Below are positions 19,364-29,118 of a stretch of DNA of 64,000 nt, one piece after another. The position numbers and the translations under genes are program-made. The stretch's first letter is position 1. Every line of letters begins with the position of its first letter. This DNA is from Thiomicrospira sp. XS5 (GTDB taxonomy: Bacteria; Pseudomonadota; Gammaproteobacteria; Thiomicrospirales; Thiomicrospiraceae). The notes beneath the pieces were generated by a model. That model saw nothing but the letters and a program-made list of their open reading frames with translations, was not told the DNA's origin and ran no database searches. The stretch spans positions 744,001-808,000 of the forward strand of contig NZ_LQBO01000001.1 of NCBI RefSeq assembly GCF_001507555.1, read 5' to 3'.

Positions 19364-20074
19364 TTAAAACGTATCGTTACGAATCGTGACCACACCGGTA
19401 ATGGTCAGGCGGATGTCACTTTCGCCAGCTTCCATGACCGGTGCGGATTCGGCTTTCATCGCGGTCATGGCCAGAGCACGCGGTTGGCGGTAAAGGCCCG
19501 GCGGCATGGTGTTCTCGATGCGGGTTTCGGTGATGTTGAAGGCTTCTTTGCCGAAAGCACGGGCAATTTGTTTGGCTGTGTCGCGGTAGGCCTGGATGCC
19601 GCGTTTCAACAACTGGCTCATGACGCGTTCTTTTTGTTGGCGAGATACCGAAAATTGCATGCCGTTGTAGTTCAGTAGGCTTTGCAAGTCTGCCAGGATT
19701 TCAGCCAGGCCTGGTGTGTTTTGGGTTTCGATGCTTAAGGATTGTTGGCCGCGCCAGCTTTGGATTTTCCGGTTTTTGTCATAGATCGGATGAATTTGGT
19801 AACCGCCGGTTTGAATCCGAAGGCCGGAAGTGCGATCCAGGAGCCGTTTGGCTTGTTGCATTTGCTGGTTAATTTCTCGGGCGACGGTGTCGGGGTCATC
19901 GTCTTGTGCTCGGGCCAGAAAGTGGACGGTGACTTGGTCGTTGTTGACCGTTTCGGTGACGGTTTCGGCAAAGCTGATTCGGTTAAATCGGTTGGCATCT
20001 TCGTCGGCCCAGGCCTGGCTGAAAACGAATTGGGAAAGGGTGACGGCGACCAGAATCGAAAGTATTGAATTCAT
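19364..20074 (-). CDS. Periplasmic SIMPL-domain (DUF541) protein
   Basis: A 236-aa exported protein. The start was set at the ATG of MNSILSILVAVTLSQFVFSQAWADE because it opens a clear signal peptide with an Ala-x-Ala-like cleavage site and has AGGAG upstream on the minus strand. The longer frame to 20260 has no such support. The mature part (TVNNDQVTVHFLARAQDDDP, EINQQMQQAKRLLDR, the SIE-type strand near the middle) fits the SIMPL/DUF541 fold, seen in YggE-like proteins of uncertain role. It carries two CCAGGCCTGG copies, read as PGL and QAW. Confidence 0.78.
   Translation of the reverse strand: MNSILSILVAVTLSQFVFSQAWADEDANRFNRISFAETVTETVNNDQVTVHFLARAQDDDPDTVAREINQQMQQAKRLLDRTSGLRIQTGGYQIHPIYDKNRKIQSWRGQQSLSIETQNTPGLAEILADLQSLLNYNGMQFSVSRQQKERVMSQLLKRGIQAYRDTAKQIARAFGKEAFNITETRIENTMPPGLYRQPRALAMTAMKAESAPVMEAGESDIRLTITGVVTIRNDTF
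19705..19714. repeat. CCAGGCCTGG motif copy (coding, SIMPL protein)
   Basis: Exact 10-base copy inside the SIMPL-domain gene. In the gene's frame it encodes Pro-Gly-Leu (TPGLAE). Confidence 0.9.
20009..20018. repeat. CCAGGCCTGG motif copy (coding, SIMPL signal peptide)
   Basis: Exact copy 304 bases from the previous one, at the signal-peptide end of the same gene, read as Gln-Ala-Trp (SQAWADE). Confidence 0.9.
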
Positions 20075-20106
20075 GTTGAGGCTCCTTTTTCCGTTAAGTG
20101 GAACAG

Positions 20107-20115
20107 TGCTATAAT
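20107..20115 (+). promoter_or_regulatory. Extended -10 promoter of the YajR-like gene
   Basis: TGCTATAAT matches the extended -10 consensus exactly, 71 bases upstream of the transporter start, in the divergent gap with the SIMPL gene. The -35 region is weak. Confidence 0.5.
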
Positions 20116-20186
20116 GCGAACTATTTTTTGAAATCCAGGAACGGTCGGGATGGCCGCACCGAAACAACAATGACAGGATACCATAA

Positions 20187-21575
20187 ATGTCTGAAATGAG
20201 CCGTCGCATGAGCCCGACGGAAAGGCGTGCCGCTTTTTCCGTTGCCGGAATCTTCTCCACCCGGATGCTGGGTCTGTTTATGATTTTCCCCGTGTTCGCC
20301 CTGTTTGCGCACGAGGAGTTTGAAGGTGTGACCGCGACACAAATCGGGATTGCGATGGGGATTTACGGTTTAACACAGGCACTGCTGCAAATTCCATATG
20401 GTATGTTGTCGGATCGTTTCGGTCGTAAGCCACTCATTATTCTCGGCATGTTGGTGTTCATGGTCGGCTCGATGGTGTGTGCCTTGGCGGATTCCATTGA
20501 AATGATGATTGTCGGGCGAGCGCTACAGGGGATGGGCGCCGTGGCGGCGGTTCTGATGGCGACGGTGGCCGATTTGGTGTCGGAACAGTTCCGGTTGCGT
20601 GCCATGTCGATTGTCGGCATGACCATCGGTTTATCGTTTACGGTATCACTGGTCGCCGGCCCGATGTTGGGTGAATTGTTTGGTGTGCGGGGCATTTTTT
20701 GGGTGATTGCAGGCCTGGCGGTTATTGGAGTTTTGCTGGTCATTTTTATGGTGCCGAAGATTTCCAACCAAACCTTTCAACGTGAAGCTGAAGCCGACCC
20801 GAGCCAGTTCAAAGATGTGATTAAAAACCCACAATTGCTGCGTTTGGACATCGGGGTGTTTGTTCTGCATGCCATGCTGACGGCGATGTTCATCGCCGTG
20901 CCGTTCTTGATTCGCGATACCGCCGGTTTGGATTCGCTGCACCATTGGGAATTGTATTTGCCGGTGATGTTGCTGTCGTTTGCTTTGATGGTGCCGTTCA
21001 TTATTCAGGCGGAATCCAAAGGGCGGATGAAGCCGATTTTTGTGGGTGCGGTCCTGACCGTGAGTGTGATGCAATTGGCATTGTTGTATGGGGCCGAAGG
21101 CTTCTGGTCAATGTTCGTGATTCTGCTGGTGTTTTTCACGGCGTTTAACTTACTGGAAGCGAGTCTGCCATCTTTGGTGGTGAAATTGTCACCGGCGGAC
21201 AAGAAAGGCACCGCCAGTGGCGTTTATTCCAGCAGTCAGTTTTTAGGGGCGGCCTGCGGTGGCGCCTTAGGCGGCTGGTTCTACCAGTTGTATGGAATGG
21301 ACGGCCTGTTTTTGTTTACCGCCGGAATGGGATTGGTTTGGTTTGCCGTGGCGGCGACCATGGTAAAACCGTTGCCGTTGAGTATTGCATCGGTGCCCTT
21401 TTCTGGGGTGTTGAGCGAGGCGGATCGCGAGGCTTATACCGCCAAGCTGCTGTCTTATGACGGTGTGCATGAAGTGGTGTTTTTGCCGGATGAGCAGCGA
21501 GTGTATTTTAAAGTTGATCGGACGCAAGTGAATGAAGCGGGGTTGATTGACTACCTGGAAAAAGGCCTTGCGTAA
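20187..21575 (+). CDS. yajR: MFS transporter with C-terminal YAM domain (YajR-like)
   Basis: A 462-aa major facilitator with 12 predicted membrane segments. The MFS motif A after helix 2 (GMLSDRFGRKP, about residues 72-82) marks a proton-coupled drug-antiporter-like protein. After the last helix a soluble tail of about 70 residues (DREAYTAKLLSYDGVHEVVF, then LPDEQRVYFKVDRT) resembles the ferredoxin-like YAM domain of E. coli YajR, whose length is similar (454 aa). The substrate is unknown. It lies upstream of ssb, a common gammaproteobacterial order (uvrA, MFS, ssb). Confidence 0.85.
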   Translation: MSEMSRRMSPTERRAAFSVAGIFSTRMLGLFMIFPVFALFAHEEFEGVTATQIGIAMGIYGLTQALLQIPYGMLSDRFGRKPLIILGMLVFMVGSMVCALADSIEMMIVGRALQGMGAVAAVLMATVADLVSEQFRLRAMSIVGMTIGLSFTVSLVAGPMLGELFGVRGIFWVIAGLAVIGVLLVIFMVPKISNQTFQREAEADPSQFKDVIKNPQLLRLDIGVFVLHAMLTAMFIAVPFLIRDTAGLDSLHHWELYLPVMLLSFALMVPFIIQAESKGRMKPIFVGAVLTVSVMQLALLYGAEGFWSMFVILLVFFTAFNLLEASLPSLVVKLSPADKKGTASGVYSSSQFLGAACGGALGGWFYQLYGMDGLFLFTAGMGLVWFAVAATMVKPLPLSIASVPFSGVLSEADREAYTAKLLSYDGVHEVVFLPDEQRVYFKVDRTQVNEAGLIDYLEKGLA

Positions 21576-21646
21576 GTTATATCTTTTTTACGTCAAACAG
21601 GGTATGATTTCCTGATTAAAAATGAAAGAATTTTTGGAGTATAAGT

Positions 21647-22246
21647 ATGGCGCGTGGAGTAAATAAAGTCATTTTGGTTGGTACCCTGGGGCGTGACCCT
21701 GAGGTGAAGTATGCCGCAAACGGTAATGCGATTGCCAATCTGAATGTCGCTACTTCCGAACAATGGACAGATAAAGCGTCCGGACAAAAGCAGGAAAAAA
21801 CCGAATGGCACCGTGTGGTGATTTTCGGTAAGTTGGCGGAAATTGCCGGGCAGTATTTGACCAAAGGTTCTCAGGTGTATTTGGAAGGGAAGTTGCAAAC
21901 GCGCAAGTGGCAAGACCAAAACACCGGCCAAGACCGTTACTCCACGGAAGTCGTTATTGACTTTAATGGTCAGATGCAAATGTTAGGTGGCGGTAACCGA
22001 CAGTCGGACGCCCCTTACGATAACGGTTTTGGCGCGCAAGCGGCCCCACAAGTCACACAACCAAACCCGATGGGTGGCAACCCAATGGGCGGTGCGCCGC
22101 AACAACAAGCGGCTCAACCGAACTTTGGTCAGCAAGCGCCGCAACAAGGCTTTGGTGGTGGGCAACAGCCGAATAATCCGGCTCCAGCCCAACAGGTTCC
22201 GGCTTATACCGCCAATGACTTTGACGATGACGATGTGCCGTTCTAG
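21647..22246 (+). CDS. ssb: Single-stranded DNA-binding protein
   Basis: SSB coats single-stranded DNA in replication and repair and recruits partners through its C-terminal tip. The 199-aa protein has an OB fold over residues 1-110 ([39 protein letters not shown]). A Gln/Pro/Gly/Asn-rich linker follows, then the acidic tip DFDDDDVPF, which is the canonical partner-binding peptide. TTGGAG lies upstream of the ATG. A strong terminator follows. Confidence 0.98.
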   Translation: MARGVNKVILVGTLGRDPEVKYAANGNAIANLNVATSEQWTDKASGQKQEKTEWHRVVIFGKLAEIAGQYLTKGSQVYLEGKLQTRKWQDQNTGQDRYSTEVVIDFNGQMQMLGGGNRQSDAPYDNGFGAQAAPQVTQPNPMGGNPMGGAPQQQAAQPNFGQQAPQQGFGGGQQPNNPAPAQQVPAYTANDFDDDDVPF

Positions 22247-22278
22247 GGCATACCTAAATATTTCAAACGTATTTGTTT

Positions 22279-22309
22279 AGGCCTGCTTGATGCAGGCCTT
22301 TCTTTTTTT
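22279..22309 (+). terminator. Intrinsic terminator of ssb
   Basis: AGGCCTGC (22279-22286) pairs with GCAGGCCT (22292-22299), followed by TTCTTTTTTT. It is a typical strong terminator 33 bases after the ssb stop. The arm includes AGGCCT but not the full CCAGGCCTGG motif. Confidence 0.9.
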
Positions 22310-22410
22310 AAGGTGTTGGAATGGTGTCTAGCATGGAATCCGTTTTTAACGGTTGGGCCAAAAGCGATTTGGTCTCATTCTGATGCCGGGAGTGGAAAGG
22401 GAGATGTTTT

Positions 22411-23082
22411 ATGCCGTTATCGGTGACGGAAGCGATTCGCAAGCGCCACTCGACGCGCGCTTTTCTTCAACAGCCAGTCGAAAAAGCCGTGATTGAACAG
22501 TTGCTTGAGACCGCTCGATTTGCACCTTCTGGTGTGAATACACAACCTTGGCAAGTTGCCGTGGTGGCCGGCCAGGCCAAGCAAAATTTGCAGGCCGCTT
22601 TTCTAGCGGAGTTTGAATCCGGTCGTCGTGGCAATATGGACTATGGTTATTACCCCGATCAATGGCGTCCGCCATACAAGCAGCGCCGAGTTGCAACGGG
22701 AAAGCAATTATACGGTGCTTTAAAAATAGAGCGAGGAGATAAGGAAGGCCAAAAAGCGCAATGGGCCGCGAATTATCGAGCGTTTGATGCACCGGTGATG
22801 TTGATTTTCTTAATGGATGACTTACTCAATACAGGCTCTTTTTTGGATTACGGCATGTTCTTGCAGAACTTGATGTTGCTCGCGGAAGAAGCCGGCCTGG
22901 CCACTTGTCCACAAGGAGCCTTGGGGGAATACCCGAATATCATTCGCCAGCAATTGGGATATGATGATAGTCACATAGTGCTGGGCGGCATGGCGTTGGG
23001 GTATGAAGATAACGCGCATCCAGTGAATCAATATCGCACTGAGCGGGAAGAGGTTGAGCGCTTTAGCCGTTTCTTTGATTAG
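22411..23082 (+). CDS. Nitroreductase-family flavoprotein
   Basis: A 223-aa FMN-dependent NAD(P)H oxidoreductase of the nitroreductase superfamily. The N-terminal FMN-binding stretch RKRHSTRAFLQQPVEK, the SGVNTQPWQVAVV segment around residue 38, and the C-terminal GMALGYEDNAHPVNQYRTER are family landmarks. The natural substrate cannot be told from sequence. It appears to be a single-gene unit between the ssb terminator and its own terminator. A GGGAG binding site is seen just before the ATG. Confidence 0.9.
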   Translation: MPLSVTEAIRKRHSTRAFLQQPVEKAVIEQLLETARFAPSGVNTQPWQVAVVAGQAKQNLQAAFLAEFESGRRGNMDYGYYPDQWRPPYKQRRVATGKQLYGALKIERGDKEGQKAQWAANYRAFDAPVMLIFLMDDLLNTGSFLDYGMFLQNLMLLAEEAGLATCPQGALGEYPNIIRQQLGYDDSHIVLGGMALGYEDNAHPVNQYRTEREEVERFSRFFD

Positions 23083-23151
23083 AATCACACCTTAAGCAAA
23101 GTGATGCTTAAATGATTTTAAGCGGTGTTGTTTGTCTAACGTGTTGTTATA

Positions 23152-23175
23152 AAAGGGCCTTTAAAGGCCCTTTTT
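23152..23175 (+). terminator. Intrinsic terminator after the nitroreductase gene
   Basis: AAAGGGCCTTT and AAAGGCCCTTT form a near-continuous palindrome ending in TTTTT, about 70 bases after the nitroreductase stop. Confidence 0.8.
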
Positions 23176-23248
23176 GGTTTTTGGGTTTTTATCGCACTTT
23201 TTGTTTAATGGTTTGCCGGATTGGCCGATACCTACTATAGAGGTGTCT

Positions 23249-23875
23249 ATGATGAATAAGATGGAAATTACACCAGCCTTAAGGTATTTCTTTAAGAAGC
23301 TGGAGCGCAAATCGGAAGCGTTACGCCAGGCTGAAATTCTGGAAAAAGACCTGAAGAAAACGGTTCCGTTTGATGAGGTGGAGCGCTTTGCTCGATCGAT
23401 CATGACTCAAAATATTTTCATTTATACCGTTGGGGTCAATGGTAAGCGGGAGTCCACCATCCTGACGAAAGCCATGTTCAGTATCAATAAAGTGGTGCGA
23501 ATTTATTACAGCACGAGTTTTGATGAAGATCAGCAGGGCTTTTTACGGCTTCGTCCGGATATCGATCAGCAGTTGATTCTCGTCGAGCGTTTACATGGTT
23601 TTCGGCCCAAGCCAGAGTTGTTGTATGCCAGTAAGGACGAATGCCATGTGATTCGCTTTTTCATCAATTGGCTGATGCGTCGCGTGGACTGGGAAAAAAC
23701 CAAAATCGATAACTTGGATTTGTATAAACGATTTGTGGATGTTGAGCGTAAAGAGCTGGAAGAAGCCATTGCGGCGGAAGAGGCGGAGCGTGAACATCAT
23801 GAGTTGCAGCGTACGCTGGATAAGCACTTCGGTCAGCGCGAAAAACGCAAAATGCCGTCGCGCCTACACCACTGA
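23249..23875 (+). CDS. Unrecognised hydrophilic protein
   Basis: A 208-aa protein not recognised from any family. It has no signal peptide or membrane segment, so a cytosolic location is likely. The first 120 residues are mixed alpha/beta (MEITPALRYFFKKLERKSEA, NIFIYTVGVNGKRESTILTK). The C-terminal third is highly charged and probably a coiled coil (ERKELEEAIAAEEAEREHHE). The start was placed at the Met-Met pair 23249/23252 behind AGAGG. An ATG at 23174 lies in the previous gene's terminator and was discarded. It converges on ispB, with both stops inside one 18-base palindrome. Confidence 0.75.
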   Translation: MMNKMEITPALRYFFKKLERKSEALRQAEILEKDLKKTVPFDEVERFARSIMTQNIFIYTVGVNGKRESTILTKAMFSINKVVRIYYSTSFDEDQQGFLRLRPDIDQQLILVERLHGFRPKPELLYASKDECHVIRFFINWLMRRVDWEKTKIDNLDLYKRFVDVERKELEEAIAAEEAEREHHELQRTLDKHFGQREKRKMPSRLHH

Positions 23876-23885
23876 TATCAGTGGT
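23868..23885. repeat. Perfect 18-base palindrome over two convergent stop codons
   Basis: ACCACTGAT followed by ATCAGTGGT. It spans the TGA of the unrecognised gene (23873-23875) and the ispB stop (23878-23880 on the minus strand). It could form a short hairpin in both transcripts, but no T run flanks it on either side. Confidence 0.7.
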
Positions 23886-24843
23886 TGCGCTGGACGGCAA
23901 GGTCGGCCAGTGATAATAACGCTGTTTTCAGTGGCGAATCGGCCAGATCCGACAGAGCCGCTTTCGCTTTATCCGCTTCGGATTGGGCGACCTGTTGCGT
24001 GAAGGCGAGTGCGCCTGAGTTTTGGATAATGCTGGTGACTTCTTGCAATAGTGCGATGCCGTCGGTTTCAATGGCTCGGCGCACCAAATCTTTTTCGGCT
24101 TCAGAACCGTTTTCCAGAATGAATATCAACGGCAATGTCGGTTTACCTTCCGCCAAATCATCTCCGAGATTTTTCCCCAACTCGTCGGCATCCGCCATGT
24201 AATCCAGCGCATCATCGATTAATTGGAAAGCGGCCCCTAAGTGACGTCCGTAAGCCGCAAAGCCGTTTTCCAACTCCGGTTTATTTGCTAAAACCGGACC
24301 GAGCAAAGTGGCCGCTTCAAAGAGTTTGGCCGTTTTGCGATGAATGACTTCCATGTAGCGCTCGGTGGTGGTGTCGGCGTCATGGCAGTTCAGCAATTGC
24401 AATACCTCGCCTTCGGCGATGACGTTGGTGGTTTCCGACATAATTTCCATGACGCGCATCAAGCCGGGTTCCACCATCATTTCGAACGAGCGGGAGTAAA
24501 GGAAGTCGCCCACCAGTACGCTGGCGGCATTGCCCCAGACTTCATTGGCGGTTTTGTTGCCGCGGCGGGTTTCGGACTCGTCCACCACGTCGTCGTGTAG
24601 CAGGGTTGAGGTGTGGATAAACTCAATAACGGCGGCCAGGGTCAGGTGGTCTTGCCCGTCGTAATCACAAGCGCGAGCGGACAGTAAAACCAGTAATGGT
24701 CTTAAGCGCTTTCCGCCGCTGTTAACAATGTAATGGCCGATTTGGTTGATCAGCACGACGTCCGAAGCCAGTCGAGATAAAATTAATTGGTCGGTGGCTT
24801 GGATGTCGGACTGGATGAGTTGTCGGATTTCAGAAAGCGTCAT
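23878..24843 (-). CDS. ispB: Octaprenyl diphosphate synthase
   Basis: IspB makes the side chain of ubiquinone or menaquinone by adding isopentenyl units to an allylic diphosphate. The 321-aa protein has the two Asp-rich magnesium-binding motifs of trans-prenyl synthases: DDVVD at residues 84-88 and DDALD near residue 213. GGKRLRPLLVLL at about 43-54 binds diphosphate. The location divergent from rplU-rpmA-obgE is standard for gammaproteobacteria. The product chain length (C40) is inferred from context only. Confidence 0.95.
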   Translation of the reverse strand: MTLSEIRQLIQSDIQATDQLILSRLASDVVLINQIGHYIVNSGGKRLRPLLVLLSARACDYDGQDHLTLAAVIEFIHTSTLLHDDVVDESETRRGNKTANEVWGNAASVLVGDFLYSRSFEMMVEPGLMRVMEIMSETTNVIAEGEVLQLLNCHDADTTTERYMEVIHRKTAKLFEAATLLGPVLANKPELENGFAAYGRHLGAAFQLIDDALDYMADADELGKNLGDDLAEGKPTLPLIFILENGSEAEKDLVRRAIETDGIALLQEVTSIIQNSGALAFTQQVAQSEADKAKAALSDLADSPLKTALLSLADLAVQRNH

Positions 24844-25017
24844 GTATTTTATTGTAGTGCGTTACTTGTTAGTCTCAGAAAGGCAAAGTTTAGTATGAAA
24901 CGCACGGGAAGCAAAGTTATAAATCGGTTTTTTCGGCAATCTGACACCAAGTCGTGGCCAAGTCGGATTTTTAAAAAGTGTTTGAAATTATTTTATAAAT
25001 TATTTCCGACATGGGGT

Positions 25018-25046
25018 TTGACCTCTAATATAAAAGGTTATATAAT
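25018..25046 (+). promoter_or_regulatory. Sigma-70 promoter of rplU-rpmA
   Basis: TTGACC at 25018-25023 and TATAAT at 25041-25046, with a 17-base spacer, form a near-consensus promoter 70 bases upstream of rplU. Confidence 0.85.
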
Positions 25047-25055
25047 CCCGCCTTT

Positions 25056-25070
25056 GCCGTTACTGACGGC
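25056..25070 (+). promoter_or_regulatory. Small hairpin at the rplU mRNA 5' end
   Basis: GCCGT (25056-25060) and ACGGC (25066-25070) pair around loop TACTG, close to the predicted transcription start. It may stabilise the mRNA or be a leader element for the ribosomal protein. No specific leader family was recognised. Confidence 0.35.
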
Positions 25071-25116
25071 GTGAAATAACAGAATAAATGAATATTTGAA
25101 ACCGGGAGTTTCCAAG

Positions 25117-25431
25117 ATGTATGCGGTAATTAAAACCGGTGGTAAGCAATATCGTGTTCGTGAAGGTCAAGTTCTGCGTGTTGAATCCCTAAATGCAAAC
25201 GAAGGGGATAAAGTAGAATTCGATCAGGTCATGATGGTTGGTGAAGGTGCAGACGTTAAAGTAGGTGCACCTCTTGTTGAAGGTGCCAAAGTTGCGGCAA
25301 CCGTTACAGAAAACGGTCGTGGTAAAAAAGTGACAATCATCAAGTTCCGTCGTCGTAAGAACAGATCACGTTCTAAGCAAGGCCATCGTCAAAATTATAC
25401 GGAAGTTGAAATCACAGGAATTTCAGCGTAA
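25117..25431 (+). CDS. rplU: 50S ribosomal protein L21
   Basis: L21 binds 23S rRNA together with L20. The start at [18 protein letters not shown] gives 104 aa (E. coli 103), with GGGAG upstream. An in-frame ATG-like start 21 bases earlier lacks family support. The C-terminal [20 protein letters not shown] is typical. It is cotranscribed with rpmA. Confidence 0.98.
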   Translation: MYAVIKTGGKQYRVREGQVLRVESLNANEGDKVEFDQVMMVGEGADVKVGAPLVEGAKVAATVTENGRGKKVTIIKFRRRKNRSRSKQGHRQNYTEVEITGISA

Positions 25432-25521
25432 TTTCGAACTGATTCAATCAGTTTTGAATTGATTAATACAATCTGAGTTGTTTCTGAGTAGGGAGCAGAC
25501 AGGTTAACAGGAGATGTCACC

Positions 25522-25779
25522 ATGGCTCATAAAAAGGCTGCAGGTAGTACTAAAAACGGTCGCGACTCTAATGCTCAGCGATTAGGCGTTAAGCGTTTTG
25601 GTGGTGAGCAAGTTCTAGCGGGAAGCATTATCGTTCGTCAACGTGGAACTAAATTCCACGCCGGTGATAATGTTGGTCGTGGTAAGGATGACACTTTGTT
25701 TGCAAAAGCGACTGGTGAAGTGGCTTTCGTTACCAAAGGTAAGCCTCAACGTACTTACGTAACAATTAAAGCCGACTGA
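25522..25779 (+). CDS. rpmA: 50S ribosomal protein L27
   Basis: L27 extends its N-terminal tail into the peptidyl transferase centre. It has 85 aa, starting [20 protein letters not shown] directly, without the cleavable extension seen in Firmicutes. The [20 protein letters not shown] core is conserved. It is 90 bases downstream of rplU and ends with a terminator, so obgE has a separate start or relies on read-through. Confidence 0.98.
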   Translation: MAHKKAAGSTKNGRDSNAQRLGVKRFGGEQVLAGSIIVRQRGTKFHAGDNVGRGKDDTLFAKATGEVAFVTKGKPQRTYVTIKAD

Positions 25780-25806
25780 TTTCAGTCAGCCATAATTGCT
25801 TACAGA

Positions 25807-25831
25807 AAGCCCCGCGAGTCGGGGCTTTTTT
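25807..25831 (+). terminator. Intrinsic terminator after rpmA
   Basis: AGCCCCG and CGGGGCT pair over a short loop and are followed by a T run ending near 25831. Confidence 0.9.
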
Positions 25832-25894
25832 ATTTCTAGGCGAAGGGAAAACGCTGAGCTAAAATAATCGTATTCTTTGCTCAATGACCCTTAA

Positions 25895-26959
<1,065 letters not shown>

Positions 26960-26962
26960 AAA

Positions 26963-28093
26963 ATGGTCACACGTTCAAACATTCACACAAAATCACGCCG
27001 CTGGGTGGTGAAAATCGGCAGCGCTTTACTGACGAATGATGGTAAAGGGCTGAATCGAGCCGCGCTGGCAGACTGGGTGTCGCAGATGGTTCAGCTGAAG
27101 CAGCAAGGCATTGAGCTGGTGATTGTTTCCTCTGGATCGGTTGCGGAAGGGATGCAACGATTGGGCTGGACGCAACGTCCCTCGGAAATCAATGAGCTGC
27201 AAGCGGCTGCTGCGGTGGGCCAGATGGGGTTGGTGCAGGCTTATGAGTCCGAATTCGCCAAAAACGGTCTACGCACCGCGCAAATTTTGATGACACACGA
27301 CGACTTGTCGAATCGGGCTCGCTACCTCAATGCCTCCAATACCATTCAAACTTTGTTGGAGCACAATGTGGTGCCGATTATCAATGAAAACGATACCGTC
27401 GTGACCGATGAAATTCGTTTTGGCGATAACGATACGCTGGCCGCCTTGACCGCGAACCTGGTGTCGGCGGATGTGTTGGTGATTCTGACCGATCAAAACG
27501 GGTTGTATAACGACAACCCGCGGACCAACCCGCAAGCCACGCTGATTTCGGAAGCGGAAGTGAGCCGTAAAGATATTGAAGCCATGGCCAGTCCGGAAGG
27601 TGGAAGTCTCGGCAAAGGCGGGATGTACACCAAAGTGATGGCCGCAAAACGTGCGGCGCGGTCGGGGACAGCCACGTTTATTGCATCCGGCCGGGCGGAA
27701 AATATCTTGCCGCGGTTACACGCGGGTGAAAATCTGGGGACGTTATTGATTCCCGACTTGGAACCTTTAACCGCGCGTAAGCGCTGGTTGGCCGGGCATC
27801 TTCAGGCCAAAGGGCAGTTGGTGTTGGACGACGGCGCGGTAAAAGCGTTGCAATCCTCCGGCCGAAGCTTGTTGCCGATCGGTGTCAAAGCGATTGACGG
27901 CGAATTTCAGCGCGGTGAGATGGTGATTTGCGTCAATGAAAAAAACCAGGAAGTCGCGCGTGGCTTGGTCAACTACCCTTATCACGAGGCCGAGAAAATC
28001 ATCGGTCATCCCTCCTCGGACATTGCCGACTTGCTCGGCTATTCGGAAGGCGAGTTTTTGATTCATTGCGATAATCTGGTTCTGGTGGATTAA
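26963..28093 (+). CDS. proB: Glutamate 5-kinase
   Basis: ProB phosphorylates glutamate in the first step of proline synthesis and is feedback-inhibited by proline. The 376-aa protein has an amino-acid kinase domain ([46 protein letters not shown]). A C-terminal PUA domain runs from about residue 280. It is directly downstream of obgE, a common neighbour order. ProA is not in this window. A palindromic terminator follows. Confidence 0.97.
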   Translation: MVTRSNIHTKSRRWVVKIGSALLTNDGKGLNRAALADWVSQMVQLKQQGIELVIVSSGSVAEGMQRLGWTQRPSEINELQAAAAVGQMGLVQAYESEFAKNGLRTAQILMTHDDLSNRARYLNASNTIQTLLEHNVVPIINENDTVVTDEIRFGDNDTLAALTANLVSADVLVILTDQNGLYNDNPRTNPQATLISEAEVSRKDIEAMASPEGGSLGKGGMYTKVMAAKRAARSGTATFIASGRAENILPRLHAGENLGTLLIPDLEPLTARKRWLAGHLQAKGQLVLDDGAVKALQSSGRSLLPIGVKAIDGEFQRGEMVICVNEKNQEVARGLVNYPYHEAEKIIGHPSSDIADLLGYSEGEFLIHCDNLVLVD

Positions 28094-28130
28094 GTCGCCA
28101 TTCACATTTGTCTGAAATAGCACTTCCCAT

Positions 28131-28156
28131 AAAACGCCCAGGCCTGGGCGTTTTTT
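28131..28156 (+). terminator. CCAGGCCTGG palindrome, terminator of proB
   Basis: A perfect 24-base palindrome with arms AAAACGCCCAGG and CCTGGGCGTTTT, running into TTTTTT. It makes a 12-pair stem with a T tail. Its core is copy 28138-28147 of the dispersed motif. The near-identical palindrome at 29004 lies on the far side of the following gene. Confidence 0.85.
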
Positions 28157-28253
28157 ATTAATAACTATTCTCATTAGTTGGCGTTGTTTTTGCTTGTTAT
28201 ATTTACGTATAGACGCGTCATGCTCAAATCGTAATAATTCAAGGTGGTGATAC

Positions 28254-28967
28254 ATGAGTATTTCAAGTGTACAAGCGGCAGTAAGCGGTATTACCAGTGC
28301 CGTTAATTCTAATGCTCAATCGGCAACAGGTGCCGGTTTGGAATCGACTTCCAATGTAAGTAAAGATATTGTTGATTCTGTTGTTATTTCAAATAAAGCA
28401 CAACAACTGGATCGGCAAGAGCAGTATAAGATGAAAGATGCTGTTGATTTATTTAATGACTGGTTAGACTCCGGTAGGGAATATGCAGGGCTTGTTTTCT
28501 ACAGGGAAGATGGAACTGAAGACGAGCTTTTACCTGAGAACAAGGCATTGTTTGATGAGTTAAGCACTAAGGTTGGGAATACTCATGATCCCGAACAGCG
28601 AACCATCCTTAAAAATAAAGTTGATTCCTTGTTGGGTTGGGGGAATCAGGAAATTTTTAACAGTGAGTCGGACTTGGATAAGAGGTTTGGCGCGGTGAAC
28701 GACAGCTATCGTTTGCAACAGGCATATTTTACTGAGAAATACGGTGAACCACATGGTAAGTTGCCTTCTGAATTTTTAGCGACAGTTGAGTGGTTGAGAG
28801 AAAATAAGGCGGTATTAGGTTCTCTGCCACGCTTGTCGTCAATGGACGGTTATGTTGCCCCGGATGTTACGCAATCACTGGAAACGCAGTTTCGCCCCCA
28901 AGGTACTCCGCTTAGCCATTTTGAAAACAGAGATTTTCTTGAAAAGCTGCTGGCCAAAATGACGTAA
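28254..28967 (+). CDS. Unrecognised orphan protein between twin palindromes
   Basis: A 237-aa protein with no family recognised. The N-terminal 40 residues are rich in Ser, Ala and Asn (MSISSVQAAVSGITSAVNSN), lack a classical signal peptide and resemble the start of flagellar or surface-appendage proteins, which may be coincidence. The remainder is hydrophilic and mostly helical. No Cys is present. The coding sequence is more AT-rich in its third positions than proB and groEL on either side. AAGGTGGTGATAC precedes the ATG. It stands alone, bounded by two copies of the same GCCCAGGCCTGGGC palindrome, and may be a recent lineage-specific insertion. Confidence 0.7.
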   Translation: MSISSVQAAVSGITSAVNSNAQSATGAGLESTSNVSKDIVDSVVISNKAQQLDRQEQYKMKDAVDLFNDWLDSGREYAGLVFYREDGTEDELLPENKALFDELSTKVGNTHDPEQRTILKNKVDSLLGWGNQEIFNSESDLDKRFGAVNDSYRLQQAYFTEKYGEPHGKLPSEFLATVEWLRENKAVLGSLPRLSSMDGYVAPDVTQSLETQFRPQGTPLSHFENRDFLEKLLAKMT

Positions 28968-29003
28968 TACCAGAATTTAGTTAAGTTTATCTCGAGACTA
29001 TGC

Positions 29004-29027
29004 AAACGCCCAGGCCTGGGCGTTTTT
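29004..29027 (+). terminator. CCAGGCCTGG palindrome, terminator of the orphan gene
   Basis: A perfect 22-base palindrome with arms AAACGCCCAGG and CCTGGGCGTTT, followed by a T run. It sits 36 bases after the orphan stop and has the same core and flanks as the proB terminator. Confidence 0.8.
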
Positions 29028-29057
29028 GGTTTTTTACGGAAATTTTCCGCACCATTC

Positions 29058-29085
29058 CTTGAAAAAAAAATAACTGCCCCCATAA
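29058..29085 (+). promoter_or_regulatory. Sigma-32-type heat-shock promoter of groESL
   Basis: CTTGAAA at 29058-29064 is an exact sigma-32 -35 element. Thirteen bases later CCCCATAA (29078-29085) matches the CCCCATnT -10 consensus except at the last base. Confidence 0.7.
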
Positions 29086-29088
29086 GGC

Positions 29089-29116
29089 TTGACAGTGACT
29101 AATCGATTTATAAAAT
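29089..29116 (+). promoter_or_regulatory. Sigma-70-type promoter of groESL
   Basis: TTGACA at 29089-29094 and TAAAAT at 29111-29116 are separated by 16 bases. The -10 ends three bases upstream of the CIRCE operator, so repressor bound there would block it. Confidence 0.8.
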
Positions 29117-29118
29117 AA

